DNA of 64,000 nucleotides, taken from contig NZ_CANMSS010000001.1 in assembly GCF_947500695.1 (NCBI RefSeq), forward strand, positions 62,001 to 126,000, written 5' to 3'. This stretch comes from an uncultured Pseudoteredinibacter sp. Its GTDB lineage: Bacteria > Pseudomonadota > Gammaproteobacteria > Pseudomonadales > Cellvibrionaceae. Under the pieces are notes generated by a model. The model had not been told where the DNA came from, did no database searches, and saw nothing but the letters and a program-made list of their open reading frames with translations. The first letter of the stretch is position 1. Each line of letters begins with the position of its first letter. Made by a program: the position numbers and the translations under genes. Positions 17,080 to 26,502 of this stretch are shown here, piece by piece.

Positions 17080-18606
17080 CTACTGTGCTAGCTCTAACTT
17101 AGGACAGTGAAATTCTTGTAGTGGGATGGGGCAAACCGAATCGTTTTGTGGTTCTACCGATATGAGTTTTACAGGGAAACCCCACAGGCGATGAACATGT
17201 TTAAGCACTTCATCGGCGCTTTCGTCGAGTGGTTTACGCTCATGGCGAATGTGATGCAAGGTCAGTGATCTATCACCACGAATATTCGCATTATAGACTT
17301 GTATATTGGGCTCGCGATTTTGCAGATTGTATTGGTTGCCCATGGCTTCGCGCAGAGATTGATAACCGGACTCGTCGTGTATAGCAGAGATTTCCAGCTC
17401 TGAGTCCTTATCATCGTCCACTAAGCTAAAGAGTTTAAAGTCACGCATTAGCTTTGGTGATAAGTACTGCAAAATAAAGCTTTCGTCTTTAAAGTCTCTC
17501 ATTGCTGCGTGTAGATTCTCAAGCCAATCCTTACCCGCTAGCTCTGGGAACCAATGGCGATCTTCATCAGTGGGGCTCTCACTAATCCTGCGAATATCAG
17601 ACATCATCGCAAAGCCCAAGGCATATGGGTTGATACCATTGTAATAGGGGGTATCGAAGCCGGGCTGCATAATGACTCCGCTATGGGACTGCAAGAATTC
17701 CAGCATAAAGCCGTCGTTGACTAGGCCTCTATCGTATAAGGTGTTCAATAGAGTGTAATGCCAGTAGGTGGCCCAGCCTTCATTCATAACCTGAGTTTGG
17801 CGTTGAGGGTAAAAATACTGGGCGGTCTTGCGAACGATGCGCACTATTTCTCGTTGCCAGGGCTCTAATAAAGGTGCGTTCTTTTCAATAAAGTACAACA
17901 AATTTTCTTGTGGCTCACTAGGAAAGAGAGGCTCTTCTTGGTAGTTGCTATTTTTCTCTGACTCTGGAATGGTGCGCCACAACTCATTTACCTGTTGCTG
18001 TAATAGGGCTTCACGTTCTTTTTGGCGATTAGCTTCTTCAGCAGCCGAAATGGGGTAGGGGCGACGATATCGGTCAACTCCATAATTCATTAAAGCGTGG
18101 CAAGAATCCAATAGTTCTTCCACTTGGCTTACGCCATAGCGCTGCTCGCACTCGGCAATGTAGTTTTTGGAGAACAACAAGTAATCAATAATGGAATCCG
18201 CATCAGTCCAACTGCGGAACATGTAGTTACCTTTAAAAAAAGAGTTATGCCCATAGCTTGCGTGAGCAATAACCAAAGCCTGCATGGTCATGCTGTTCTC
18301 TTCCATAAGATAGGCAATACAAGGATTGGAATTAATTACGATCTCGTAGGCCAAGCCCATTTGGCCACGACGGTAGGATTGTTCGACATTTATAAACTGT
18401 TTACCGTAGCTCCAATGATGGTAGCCCAAGGGCATGCCGGCACTGGCATAGGCATCCATCATCTGCTCAGAGCTGATGATCTCGATTTGATTGGGGTAAG
18501 TATCCAGTTGAAATTCTTTCGCTATTTTACCGATTTCCTGGTCATAGCGCTCTATGAGCTCAAAAGTCCACTCTGAGCTGGTCGAAATATAGTTGCTGTT
18601 TTTCAT
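17080..18606 (-). CDS. SpoVR/YcgB family protein
   Basis: The 508-residue protein is close in length to E. coli YcgB (510) and shows SpoVR-family blocks: [20 protein letters not shown] near the start, [19 protein letters not shown], the [18 protein letters not shown] block, and [15 protein letters not shown] in the middle. Its biochemical role is not established; in Bacillus it affects spore cortex, and in non-sporulating bacteria it travels with PrkA and YeaH. Its ATG overlaps the YeaH stop as ATGA, so translation is coupled. It is the last gene of the operon and is followed by the hairpin at 17018. Confidence 0.95.
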   Translation of the reverse strand: MKNSNYISTSSEWTFELIERYDQEIGKIAKEFQLDTYPNQIEIISSEQMMDAYASAGMPLGYHHWSYGKQFINVEQSYRRGQMGLAYEIVINSNPCIAYLMEENSMTMQALVIAHASYGHNSFFKGNYMFRSWTDADSIIDYLLFSKNYIAECEQRYGVSQVEELLDSCHALMNYGVDRYRRPYPISAAEEANRQKEREALLQQQVNELWRTIPESEKNSNYQEEPLFPSEPQENLLYFIEKNAPLLEPWQREIVRIVRKTAQYFYPQRQTQVMNEGWATYWHYTLLNTLYDRGLVNDGFMLEFLQSHSGVIMQPGFDTPYYNGINPYALGFAMMSDIRRISESPTDEDRHWFPELAGKDWLENLHAAMRDFKDESFILQYLSPKLMRDFKLFSLVDDDKDSELEISAIHDESGYQSLREAMGNQYNLQNREPNIQVYNANIRGDRSLTLHHIRHERKPLDESADEVLKHVHRLWGFPVKLISVEPQNDSVCPIPLQEFHCPKLELAQ

Positions 18607-19898
18607 GATGCGGCCCCCATATTTTCTTGACCTAGCTTACGCTGAAATAACTCACGAAAAACCGGGTAGATATCAGCGGCGGTACGAATGTTTTGCATGG
18701 AGAAAACATCGTTGAATTGACCTTGAATTTGCTGATACTCGTGCCATAAAGACTGGTGATCTTGCTCGGTAATCTCGATGTAGGAAAAGTGTTGTACTTT
18801 TTCGAGCAGGCCGTTAGCCAATATTCTGGAGCAATTGCTGGAGTCGTCGTTCCAGTTGTCGCCATCTGAAGCTTGGGCACCATAGATATTCCATTGTGCA
18901 GGAGGGTAGCGCTTGTCGACGATTTCCTGCATGAGCTTAAGAGCGCTAGATACGATGGTGCCGCCAGTTTCTCTGGAGTAGAAAAACTCTTGTTCATCGA
19001 CTTCTTTAGCGCTGGTGTGATGGCGTATAAAAACGACGTCAGTGTGCTCGTAATTTCTTTGCAAAAACAGGTATAGCAATATAAAAAAGCGTTTCGCAAT
19101 ATCTTTAATGCCTTGGGTCATCGAGCCCGAAACATCCATTAGGCAAAACATAACGGCCTGGGAGCGTGGCACCGGCTGCTTAACATGCAGGTTGTACTTG
19201 ATATCAAAGTCATCAAGCCAAGGGATACGCTTTAGGCGGCCTTTGAGATGTTGGATTTCGTCTTCGAGTTGTTGCTGACGTTCGCTGTCGGGAACAGGGG
19301 CCAGCATGAGTTGCTGTAACTCGGCTTCTAAAGCTCTTAATCGCCTTCTGTCTTTACCACCTAGCGCCATACGCCTTGCCGAGGCTGAGCGCATACTGCG
19401 AACAATATTGATCTGGCCTGGATTACCGACATCGGCAACCCCGGCCCGATGAGTTTTGTATTCTACATCGCCCATTAAATGGCGTTTTACCAGATTAGGC
19501 AATTCTAGATCTTCGAACATGAAATCGAGAAATTCGCTTTGGCTGATTTCAAATACAAAGTCATCCATGCCTTCGCCGCTATTACTGGCCTGGCCTGGAC
19601 CTGAGCCTTGACCAGCACCGCCTTCTGGGCGCTTAAAGCGGTCGCCGCTGATAAACTCCTTGTTACCAGGCAGTACCTGTTCTTGGAAGCCGCCCTTGCC
19701 ATGACGAAATACGGGCTCATCAGTATCTTTTCTAGGGATGCTGATTTTTTCACCTTTATTAATGTCCGTTATCGAGCGATCGCCCACGGCTTTTTCTACC
19801 GATTGTTTGATCTGCTTGCGGTAGCGCTCTAAAAACCGCTGGCGATTTACCAGACTTTTTTGCTTGCCGTTTAAGCGACGATCGATAACATAATTCAT
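18603..19898 (-). CDS. yeaH: YeaH/YhbH family protein (DUF444)
   Basis: The 431-residue protein belongs to the DUF444 family, which has a C-terminal von Willebrand A-like fold. [16 protein letters not shown] (about 251-266) has the DxSxS metal site, followed by [17 protein letters not shown] and the [16 protein letters not shown] segment. The N-terminal part is charged and holds a glycine-rich stretch ([18 protein letters not shown]). It probably forms a complex with the PrkA kinase and SpoVR, based on conserved co-occurrence. It lies 50 bp downstream of prkA and overlaps SpoVR by 4 nt. Confidence 0.95.
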   Translation of the reverse strand: MNYVIDRRLNGKQKSLVNRQRFLERYRKQIKQSVEKAVGDRSITDINKGEKISIPRKDTDEPVFRHGKGGFQEQVLPGNKEFISGDRFKRPEGGAGQGSGPGQASNSGEGMDDFVFEISQSEFLDFMFEDLELPNLVKRHLMGDVEYKTHRAGVADVGNPGQINIVRSMRSASARRMALGGKDRRRLRALEAELQQLMLAPVPDSERQQQLEDEIQHLKGRLKRIPWLDDFDIKYNLHVKQPVPRSQAVMFCLMDVSGSMTQGIKDIAKRFFILLYLFLQRNYEHTDVVFIRHHTSAKEVDEQEFFYSRETGGTIVSSALKLMQEIVDKRYPPAQWNIYGAQASDGDNWNDDSSNCSRILANGLLEKVQHFSYIEITEQDHQSLWHEYQQIQGQFNDVFSMQNIRTAADIYPVFRELFQRKLGQENMGAAS

Positions 19899-19948
19899 AA
19901 AAGATCCTTATGACATTGCTAAACCCTATATTTCTTGAGCTGTATCTA

Positions 19949-21871
19949 TCACTGCGACTTTCTAACCCTCAAATACCATTCTGATAGCAAACGAACTTGT
20001 TTCTCGGTATAGCCGCGATCAGTCATACGAGCAACAAAGTCTTGGTGCTTCTTCTGATCATTGGCCGAGGCCTTGGTGTTAAATGAAATAACAGGGAGCA
20101 AGTCTTCGGTATTTGAGAACATTTTCTTCTCGATTACCCGACGAAGCTTCTCGTAGCTGTTCCACAATGGGTTTTGTCCGTTATTGTTAGCTCTTGCGCG
20201 CAGCACAAAGTTAACAATCTCGTTACGGAAATCTTTAGGGTTACTAATTCCGGCCGGCTTCTCGATTTTTTCAAGCTCTTCATTGAGTGAGGCTCGATCA
20301 AGTATTTCGCCAGTTTCTGGGTCGCGATATTCTTGATCCTGTATCCAGAAATCGGCATAGGTGACATATCGATCAAAAATATTTTGACCATATTCGGTAT
20401 AGGATTCCAGGTAAGCGGTTTGAATCTCTTTGCCAATAAATTCTACGTATTTCGGCGCTAAGAACTCCTTAATAAATGAAAGGTATTTTGCCTGGATTTC
20501 CTCTGGGAATTGTTCCTGCTCAATTTGTTGCTCCAGTACATAAAGTAGGTGTACAGGGTTGGCCGCGACTTCGGTAGCGTCAAAGTTGAAGACCTTGGAG
20601 AGAATTTTAAAGGCAAAGCGGGTAGATAGACCGTCCATGCCTTCATTCACACCGGCAATGTCGCGATATTCCTGAATAGATTTCGCCTTAGGGTCCGTAT
20701 CTTTCAAGTTTTGGCCATCATAAACCTTCATTTTTGAATACAGGTTGGAGTTTTCTGGCTCTTTTAAACGAGATAGTACGGAGAATTGCGCCAGCATCTT
20801 CAGGGTATCTGGTGCGCAAGGGGCTTCCGATAGTGAGCTGTTTTCAATCAACTTATGATAAATTTCAATTTCTTCGGTAAGGCGTAAGCAATAGGGCACC
20901 TTAACGATATAGATCCGATCTAAAAATGCTTCATTGTTTTTATTATTGCGGAAGGTCTGCCATTCTGATTCGTTTGAGTGCGCTAGTATTACGCCTTCAT
21001 AGGGGATTGCCCCTAGACCTTCGGTGCTGTTGTAGTTGCCTTCTTGGGTGGCGGTCAATAGTGGGTGCAAAACCTTAATAGGGGCTTTGAACATTTCCAC
21101 AAATTCCATAAGCCCTTGATTGGCGCGACATAAGCCACCTGAATAGCTATAAGCATCGGTGTCATTTTGAGGGAAATCTTCAAGCTTTCGAATATCGACT
21201 TTGCCCACTAACGATGAAATATCCTGATTATTCTCATCGCCGGGCTCAGTTTTTGAAATGGCTATTTGATTTAAGATCGAAGGTTTGAGCTTTACGACCT
21301 TAAATTGGCTGATATCGCCATTATATTCTCGCAGGCGCTTTGCTGCCCATGGTGACATGATGGTACCTAAGTAACGCTTAGGTATACCGTATTCTTCTTG
21401 CAGTATGTCGGCATCTTCACTTGGGTCAAACAACCCCAACGGTGATTCAAATACGGGAGAGCCTTTTAAGCAGTATATTGGTTCTTTTTCCATAAGGGCT
21501 TTTAGGCGCTCAGCCAGTGAAGACTTACCACCGCCCACAGGACCTAGCAGATAGAGTATTTGTTTCTTTTCTTCTAGGCCTTGGGCGGAGTGTCGAAAGA
21601 AGGCGACGATTTGTTCGATGCATTCTTCCATTCCGAAGAATTCTTCAAAAGCACTATAGCGCTTGATGACTTTGTTGGAGAAGATTCGACTTAGCCTTGG
21701 ATCAAGAGATGTGTCAATCAATTCTGGCTCGCCGACGGCATTGAGCAAACGCTCAGCAGCTGTGGCGTAGACGCTTTTGTCTTGCTTACATAAGTCTAGG
21801 TATTCTTGAATGCTTAGCTCTTCTTCTTGGCCTGCATCGTAACGGTCTTGAAAGTGGTTGAAAATGCCCAT
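19949..21871 (-). CDS. prkA: PrkA-family serine protein kinase (YeaG)
   Basis: The 640-residue length equals the usual PrkA/YeaG. The N-terminal AAA-type domain has Walker A GPVGGGKS at 110-117, and the GILDFxE-like GLMEFVEMFKAP segment follows; the C-terminal PrkA domain covers about 400-640. It is a cytoplasmic stress and starvation kinase in enterobacteria. It heads a three-gene operon with yeaH and spoVR, and GGAGG lies 10 nt before its ATG. A 574-bp AT-rich region upstream contains a sigma-54-like element (22237-22252), which agrees with the known Ntr control of E. coli yeaGH. Confidence 0.96.
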   Translation of the reverse strand: MGIFNHFQDRYDAGQEEELSIQEYLDLCKQDKSVYATAAERLLNAVGEPELIDTSLDPRLSRIFSNKVIKRYSAFEEFFGMEECIEQIVAFFRHSAQGLEEKKQILYLLGPVGGGKSSLAERLKALMEKEPIYCLKGSPVFESPLGLFDPSEDADILQEEYGIPKRYLGTIMSPWAAKRLREYNGDISQFKVVKLKPSILNQIAISKTEPGDENNQDISSLVGKVDIRKLEDFPQNDTDAYSYSGGLCRANQGLMEFVEMFKAPIKVLHPLLTATQEGNYNSTEGLGAIPYEGVILAHSNESEWQTFRNNKNNEAFLDRIYIVKVPYCLRLTEEIEIYHKLIENSSLSEAPCAPDTLKMLAQFSVLSRLKEPENSNLYSKMKVYDGQNLKDTDPKAKSIQEYRDIAGVNEGMDGLSTRFAFKILSKVFNFDATEVAANPVHLLYVLEQQIEQEQFPEEIQAKYLSFIKEFLAPKYVEFIGKEIQTAYLESYTEYGQNIFDRYVTYADFWIQDQEYRDPETGEILDRASLNEELEKIEKPAGISNPKDFRNEIVNFVLRARANNNGQNPLWNSYEKLRRVIEKKMFSNTEDLLPVISFNTKASANDQKKHQDFVARMTDRGYTEKQVRLLSEWYLRVRKSQ

Positions 21872-22445
21872 CTTACTGTCCTCCGCTCTGAGGGGAGTTT
21901 TGGCAAATCACCCGAGAGCAAAATTAGTGTAAAGAAACAAAAAACATACTTTTTAAAACACTCTTTCCAATAAAGATTACTACGTGAAAAAACATCCGAA
22001 AATGCCGTTCATAAGTTTCAGCATTTACTACTAACAGTCATGATTAAACGCCTTTTTATTTGCAAAGGCAATTACCACTGGTAAAAATATTGTTAAGCGA
22101 ACTACTAACTAAGACCACTTAATAAGAAAAAAAGTTGCTTAGTAATTAATGTAGTTGAAGTTTTTTGCATCTGTAAAGCTCGCTTAAAGATCCATGCTAA
22201 ATAATTGACGCTAATTAGTATCATAGTTTGATATGTAGCATAGTTCGTGCCATAGAATGTAAAGTTTTTGTTTTATTATAATCTTTACAGAATTTTGATA
22301 TTTTTTAGAGGCTATATCGAATTTGCTTGATATAGCCTTTGAATTATCCGCCTGTCGATATCTTTTAATGATGTATAAACTAAATGCGAGTTTGGGGCTT
22401 TAAGTTGGAGTATACAATGTCGTTTGTAGTGCCAGAGATTAATGT
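21872..22445. other. Long AT-rich upstream region of prkA
   Basis: These 574 bp carry no supported gene. They contain the sigma-54-like promoter (22237-22252) and a 10-bp inverted repeat AGGCTATATC (22309-22318) / GATATAGCCT (22329-22338) next to a T6 tract. This repeat lies between the convergent end of the SDR operon and the kinase promoter and could be a terminator-like hairpin or a binding site. Confidence 0.5.
22237..22252 (-). promoter_or_regulatory. Sigma-54-like promoter for prkA operon
   Basis: On the minus strand TGGCAC, 5 bp, then ATGC reproduces the -24 GG and -12 GC at the required spacing, with one mismatch from the TTGC box. It would give a leader of about 350 nt before prkA. 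Sigma-54 control is known for E. coli yeaGH; here it is inferred. Confidence 0.5.
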
Positions 22446-22595
22446 TCATTGCATCAAATCAATTGCAAAAAGATACCGAAGAAGGCTGTCGGTATACAAA
22501 TCGATATTTTCAGGTTGATTGAGTGCGGCGATTAGTAATAGCCCTAAGCCTGTAAGGGTTAGTTCACAAAGTCTTTGATAGGGTTTGTTAAACAT
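22446..22595 (-). CDS. 49-residue small protein coupled to the NmrA-like SDR
   Basis: The ORF starts MFNKPYQRLCELTL and has one hydrophobic segment (LTLTGLGLLLIAALN, about residues 12-26), so it may be a single-pass membrane protein. Its ATG lies inside the end of the upstream SDR gene, overlapping the stop by 8 nt, and a full AGGAGG is 6 nt upstream. This is strong evidence for translation even though the ORF is short. No family is recognised. It would be co-expressed with the SDR, perhaps anchoring or partnering it. Confidence 0.6.
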   Translation of the reverse strand: MFNKPYQRLCELTLTGLGLLLIAALNQPENIDLYTDSLLRYLFAIDLMQ

Positions 22596-23550
22596 CGTTT
22601 GCCTCCTGAAGATTCGTTGCGTGGTCGTCCTTCGAGTTGTCGTTTTCCGAATTGTCGTTTGCCGAATATTTGTTTGCCAAGAATTCTGAACTAGAAAAAC
22701 AATTACTGTTTGATTGGCTATGTGCTAGAAAATCTTCAAGTTTAATATCACCGTAGCTCTTGGTTGCCATGTCTGTGGATGAGGCTTCTAAGATGAACTC
22801 AGCACTTCCAGTCCAGCGCTCAGGTGCAAGCCTGCATATGAATTTTGCAGCGGCTTGCAAATGCTCTCCTAGCTGAAATATTCTTGTTGGCTTTTTGCAG
22901 TGTTTTTGAATAAGCTGGGCTAATTCCTTTTGGGTATAGGTAAGCGGGCCGCCGATATTTAGCTCACGCTCTTTTTCTCTGAGTGCCTCTGCGCAAAACT
23001 GGGCTAGGTCCTGGCCGTGAATTGGGTTTAGCGAATTTTGGCCGTTGCCTAGGATAGGTAAGCACTTGCCGTCGCATTGCTGTAGCATGTTGTGGATGTC
23101 ACTAAAAAAGCCGCTGGGTCGAATAATTCGATAGTCAATATTTGAGCTTTTTAACTGACGAGTAAACTTTGTCTTTGCCTGGCACAGGCGGTTTTGCATT
23201 TTCTCGGCGTGCAGTACGCTGATGTACATGAACTGTTTGGCTTGCGAATTTTTGGCAAAATCAAGCAGGCGAGCATTCATAGCATAATCGACATCATCGT
23301 AGCTTAAGCCGTCCTGCTGCTTGGTTATTCCTAGGCAAGAAACCACAATGTTGCAGCTTGGGATCTCATGCAGCAGGTGATCGCTATTTCCAAAGTCTGT
23401 TTTGACGACATAATGGTTCGGAATTTGTAAGCGCTCTAGTTTTTTCTCGTCTCTAAGAAGCAAACCTAGCTGATGACCATCCCGATAAAACTGCTGGGCT
23501 AGGTAGCGCCCTAAGTATCCTGTTGCGCCTGCTAAAACAATATGTGCCAT
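22588..23550 (-). CDS. NmrA-like NAD(P)-binding SDR protein
   Basis: The 320-residue protein is an atypical extended SDR: GATGYLGRYLAQQ at the N-terminus binds NAD(P), SCLGITKQQDGLSYDDVDY and YIIRPSGFFSDI-like segments (YRIIRPSGFFSDIHN) follow, as in NmrA and YwnB-type proteins, which lack the usual catalytic Tyr-x3-Lys. The likely role is redox sensing or a quinone/NAD-linked reductase-like function. The C-terminal tail is low-complexity (DNSENDNSKDD). The start is ATG 23550: AAGGAGG lies 6 nt upstream, so the TTG at 23568, in frame, is part of the binding-site region and is rejected. Confidence 0.85.
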   Translation of the reverse strand: MAHIVLAGATGYLGRYLAQQFYRDGHQLGLLLRDEKKLERLQIPNHYVVKTDFGNSDHLLHEIPSCNIVVSCLGITKQQDGLSYDDVDYAMNARLLDFAKNSQAKQFMYISVLHAEKMQNRLCQAKTKFTRQLKSSNIDYRIIRPSGFFSDIHNMLQQCDGKCLPILGNGQNSLNPIHGQDLAQFCAEALREKERELNIGGPLTYTQKELAQLIQKHCKKPTRIFQLGEHLQAAAKFICRLAPERWTGSAEFILEASSTDMATKSYGDIKLEDFLAHSQSNSNCFSSSEFLANKYSANDNSENDNSKDDHATNLQEANDV

Positions 23551-23633
23551 GTTGGCCTCCTTGTTCAAAGTTATGAGGCCTATCTTGCGGTTTTGTTTTA
23601 GCTTGAGCGTTCAGTATAGGGATTTTGTACGTA

Positions 23634-23649
23634 CAGAATCATGATTCTG
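23634..23649. promoter_or_regulatory. 16-bp palindrome upstream of the SDR (candidate AraC-type site 1)
   Basis: CAGAATCATGATTCTG is a perfect palindrome centred about 90 bp upstream of the SDR start. A near copy (14 of 16 identical) is at 24775-24790 between the AraC regulator and the amidohydrolase. Confidence 0.5.
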
Positions 23650-23675
23650 ATCTTATATGGCTTTGGGCTGGGCAT

Positions 23676-24710
23676 TTACTCGAGGGCTTCTTTTTGAAAT
23701 TGACTTGGGGTCTTGCCGGTCATTCGCTTGAATACGGTGTTAAAGCTAGATTTCGAATTAAAACCTGACGCTAAAGCAAGATCGAGCAGGCTCCGATTGT
23801 TGTTGTGTCGAATTTCTTCGCAAATTTCATCAATACGAAGGCGATTAATATAGTCCGCAAAACTCTGTCCACCACCTTGATTGATTGCCCAAGAGATATC
23901 CTTTTCAGTGAGGCCTGTGTGCTCAGATAAATCAGATAGACTTAGCCTGGGTGTGCGATAGAGTTTTTGCTCAAGCAGTTGCCGGTGAATCTGTTCAAAT
24001 AGGCTATTTGCTGTCGCATCTAATGGTGGGTCTAGGGCCTCTACGGCCTCTTTTTGGTATTGCTCTAAGCCATCAAAGAGCTCGGGTTGATGTACGCCCT
24101 TAAAAATCAAAAAGCAGCAGAGCCCTAAATAGACTAATAGTGTGAAAATATACCAGGGCTCCAGTATCGAAATGGGCAGCTCAGTTTGTAGGTTTTGTCG
24201 AATGGCATCCACGGCAATGGCACTGATATAGAGTATGAGAACCAATCTCAGCCAGTGTAGAGTAAGATTTTCCGCATCCGAGCGCCTGTCACGGCTGGCT
24301 TGTTCGTAATTGCGTATCAACTTCCAGCAAAGACTTAGATAGACCACCAAACTGATGGTGCCAAGAGCAATGATAAGCTGTGGCATTGCGGCAAAGGGAA
24401 ATGCCATCAACATAGGCAAAAAGTGTATGGCTTGATCGAAGGCTAGCCCTTTGTTTGAAAACACCAGGCCTCGTGTAAATAAAAATAGCGCTGGCCCAAA
24501 GCCCAAGCCAAAGATGGGAGTAATCAGAGTTTCGCCCCATAGTTGCCGGCTTAAGCCGCTTTCCTCAGCGAAATTGCACAGCATTAATGAGGCTTCCATC
24601 AATAGCGCAAGACTTAGTGGGCGAAAGCGGGTGCTAGGCCAGACCAGAATGATTCCAAACATGGCCGTAAAGGCAAAGATTAATTGAATGGTATTGGCTG
24701 CATCTATCAT
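23676..24710 (-). CDS. AraC-family regulator with N-terminal membrane domain
   Basis: The 344-residue protein has about seven predicted hydrophobic helices in residues 1-210 (for example LIFAFTAMFGIILVWP and VYLSLCWKL) and a C-terminal AraC helix-turn-helix domain (about 240-340: LSLSDLSEHTGLTEKDISWA, then SLLDLALASGFNSKSSFNTVFKR in parts). This matches the group of inner-membrane AraC regulators that sense an envelope or membrane signal. It is divergent from the amidohydrolase and lies just upstream of the SDR operon on the same strand. Two similar palindromes flank it, so it probably regulates its neighbours. Confidence 0.9.
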   Translation of the reverse strand: MIDAANTIQLIFAFTAMFGIILVWPSTRFRPLSLALLMEASLMLCNFAEESGLSRQLWGETLITPIFGLGFGPALFLFTRGLVFSNKGLAFDQAIHFLPMLMAFPFAAMPQLIIALGTISLVVYLSLCWKLIRNYEQASRDRRSDAENLTLHWLRLVLILYISAIAVDAIRQNLQTELPISILEPWYIFTLLVYLGLCCFLIFKGVHQPELFDGLEQYQKEAVEALDPPLDATANSLFEQIHRQLLEQKLYRTPRLSLSDLSEHTGLTEKDISWAINQGGGQSFADYINRLRIDEICEEIRHNNNRSLLDLALASGFNSKSSFNTVFKRMTGKTPSQFQKEALE

Positions 24711-24774
24711 CGCTTATCTCATCAGAGGTCGACATTTACGGCGTATTCTAGCCCCATATTTATTCTGAACCGTT

Positions 24775-24790
24775 CACAATCACGATTCTG
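24775..24790. promoter_or_regulatory. Imperfect copy of the 16-bp palindrome (candidate AraC-type site 2)
   Basis: CACAATCACGATTCTG differs from the site at 23634-23649 at two positions. It lies 58 bp before the amidohydrolase start and about 65 bp upstream of the AraC-type gene. Confidence 0.45.
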
Positions 24791-24847
24791 CACGCAACAT
24801 TTTGCTTTAGTGGATAAATTTAGGCTTTCAAACTCTTAGAGGGCCAG

Positions 24848-26311
24848 ATGGTGTTGCTTATAACTTTTCAAATTATGCATAGATTGTTAAAGGCTTTACT
24901 CATAGTAGTGCCTGTTACTGTGCTGGCGATATTGCTCTTACTGGTTAGTGCTGTGCAATGGCAGCGTATGGTCGACGGGCAAAGGTGGGAGTTGGGTGAG
25001 GCTCAAGCCATTGTCATTAATGATGTAGCGATACTCGATTTATCGAATATGCGAGTGATTGCCAGGCAGAATGTTTACCTAGCAGACGGGCAAATAAAGG
25101 CTGTAGAGAATGTGAGCCAAGCCCTTAAGCTTGGCTATAAAGTTGTGCCAGCGTCTGGGCGCTACTTAAGCCCGGGTTTAATCGATAGTCATGTGCACGT
25201 TTATAGCCCGAGTGAGCTGGCGCTTAATCTTAGTTATGGGGTAACAACGGTCCGAAACCTGCGTGGCTTTCCTGTGCATTTGCGCTGGCGTGATCAACAG
25301 AAGGTAGTGGCCTTTGGTGAGGCCAGCTTGCTGACTTCTTCGCCAGTGCTGGATGGCCCAAAATACGCACATCTTATGCAAGAAGTCGTAAGCAGCTCAG
25401 AGCAGGCAAGGCAGCGCGTTCGACTGTACAAAGAGCAAGGCTTTGATTCACTAAAGGTCTACAGTTATCTCGACCAGCAAGTTCAGGAAGCGATTTTTGA
25501 TGAGGCGAGAAAGGTCGGCTTGCCCGTGGCTAAGCACGGTCCCCATGCGGGGCAGTCACCATTGAAAATGTTGGCAGGTGCTGAGTCCTTAGAGCATCTA
25601 GAAGATATTGTGCAGGGGCCGCTGGCTTATAAGTTGGATATTGAAAGGGCTCGAGAGTATTTGCAACAGCTTAGTGAATTGGACCCTTATCTTACGCCGA
25701 CCCTAGCCTCGATAGATCATTTCACCCGGCTGGCTCGAGATAAACAAAATTATGTGGACAGCTTGCCCTTAGCTGCCATAAATCCTTTTTTTCGATTTCT
25801 AAATACCGAGTTTTCCGTGAACCGTTGGCTCGCAGTGGGCCTTGAGGATCAGAAGTGGAATGAGCAGTTGCGAGCCTTCTTGTTGTTGGTGCTGCAAGAG
25901 GCCGACAGGCAGGGTATCACTTTACTGCTTGGCTCCGATGCGGGCACTTTGTATTTAACTGCGGGTTACTCAGCTCATCAAGAGATGGCGATTTGGGAAG
26001 AAGCTGGGCTTGATAAATGGACTATTTTACAGGCTGCTACCGTGAATCCTGCCAGGGCTTTTGGTTTGGCTAATGAAATAGGGCAGCTAAAGGTGGGTTT
26101 AAGGGCGGATTTATTGTTGCTAGAGGCTAACCCCTTGGAAGATCTTGGTGTAATGCAGAACCCGGTAGCTGTGATTAAAGCAGGGCGCGTCATTGAAGGG
26201 GAAGATCTGCTGGCCTTGCGGCAGCGGGGGATGGAGTCGCTTTCTTGGTTTTATGGTTTGGGTGTTTTTGTTGAAGATTTGTGGTGTCGTTGGTTGGGTG
26301 GTTTAAATTGA
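24848..26311 (+). CDS. Amidohydrolase family protein, membrane-anchored
   Basis: The 487-residue protein starts with a hydrophobic segment (about 10-30; LLKALLIVVPVTVLAILLLL) that anchors or exports it, followed by a metal-dependent amidohydrolase. The HxH metal motif is in LIDSHVHVYSP (about 113), a lysine is in FDSLKVYSYLD, HGPHAG and LEHLEDI give further metal histidines, and LGSDAGT gives the catalytic aspartate. The C-terminal VNPARAFGLANEIGQLKVGLRADLLLL strand region, given in parts, is typical. It probably hydrolyses a C-N or lactone bond in an unknown substrate. Its last 31 codons are copied downstream (26503). GAGGG precedes the ATG. Confidence 0.88.
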   Translation: MVLLITFQIMHRLLKALLIVVPVTVLAILLLLVSAVQWQRMVDGQRWELGEAQAIVINDVAILDLSNMRVIARQNVYLADGQIKAVENVSQALKLGYKVVPASGRYLSPGLIDSHVHVYSPSELALNLSYGVTTVRNLRGFPVHLRWRDQQKVVAFGEASLLTSSPVLDGPKYAHLMQEVVSSSEQARQRVRLYKEQGFDSLKVYSYLDQQVQEAIFDEARKVGLPVAKHGPHAGQSPLKMLAGAESLEHLEDIVQGPLAYKLDIERAREYLQQLSELDPYLTPTLASIDHFTRLARDKQNYVDSLPLAAINPFFRFLNTEFSVNRWLAVGLEDQKWNEQLRAFLLLVLQEADRQGITLLLGSDAGTLYLTAGYSAHQEMAIWEEAGLDKWTILQAATVNPARAFGLANEIGQLKVGLRADLLLLEANPLEDLGVMQNPVAVIKAGRVIEGEDLLALRQRGMESLSWFYGLGVFVEDLWCRWLGGLN

Positions 26312-26403
26312 AGTGTCGGAATGGATAGGTTCCGCCTAAAGCAAAGGCTATTCCATCAACATAGTGCAGGCCCCAGGGGTCAGGACCCTAGGGTTCTGAC
26401 CCC
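26217..26403. repeat. Direct repeat copy 1: amidohydrolase 3' end plus REP-like palindrome
   Basis: This copy begins inside the coding region at TGCGGCAGCGGGGGATGGAG and runs past the stop through TAGGTTCCGCCTAAAGC to a 28-bp palindrome. It is repeated at 26503-26667 with a 22-bp shorter centre and scattered substitutions. Confidence 0.85.
26376..26403. repeat. 28-bp REP-like palindrome (copy 1)
   Basis: It opens GGGGTCAGGACCC and closes GGGTTCTGACCCC, with one mismatch between arms. Sister copies lie at 26640-26667 and 50569-50596. Such GGGGTCAGA...TCTGACCCC units resemble REP sequences mobilised by REP-associated tyrosine transposases; no such transposase is seen here. Confidence 0.65.
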
Positions 26404-26502
26404 ACTTCGGAGCCGAGTTGGTGGGTTTGTTGTGGGTGCATGATTTGAGGGAGAGATCATTTGTTTCTGCAAATCATTATAAGGGGAGATATCTGGTAAC
26501 TA

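Noticed and set aside
22417..22518. 33-codon plus-strand ORF with GGAG before its ATG
   Set aside because: It lies antisense over the better-supported 49-codon ORF and has no further evidence.
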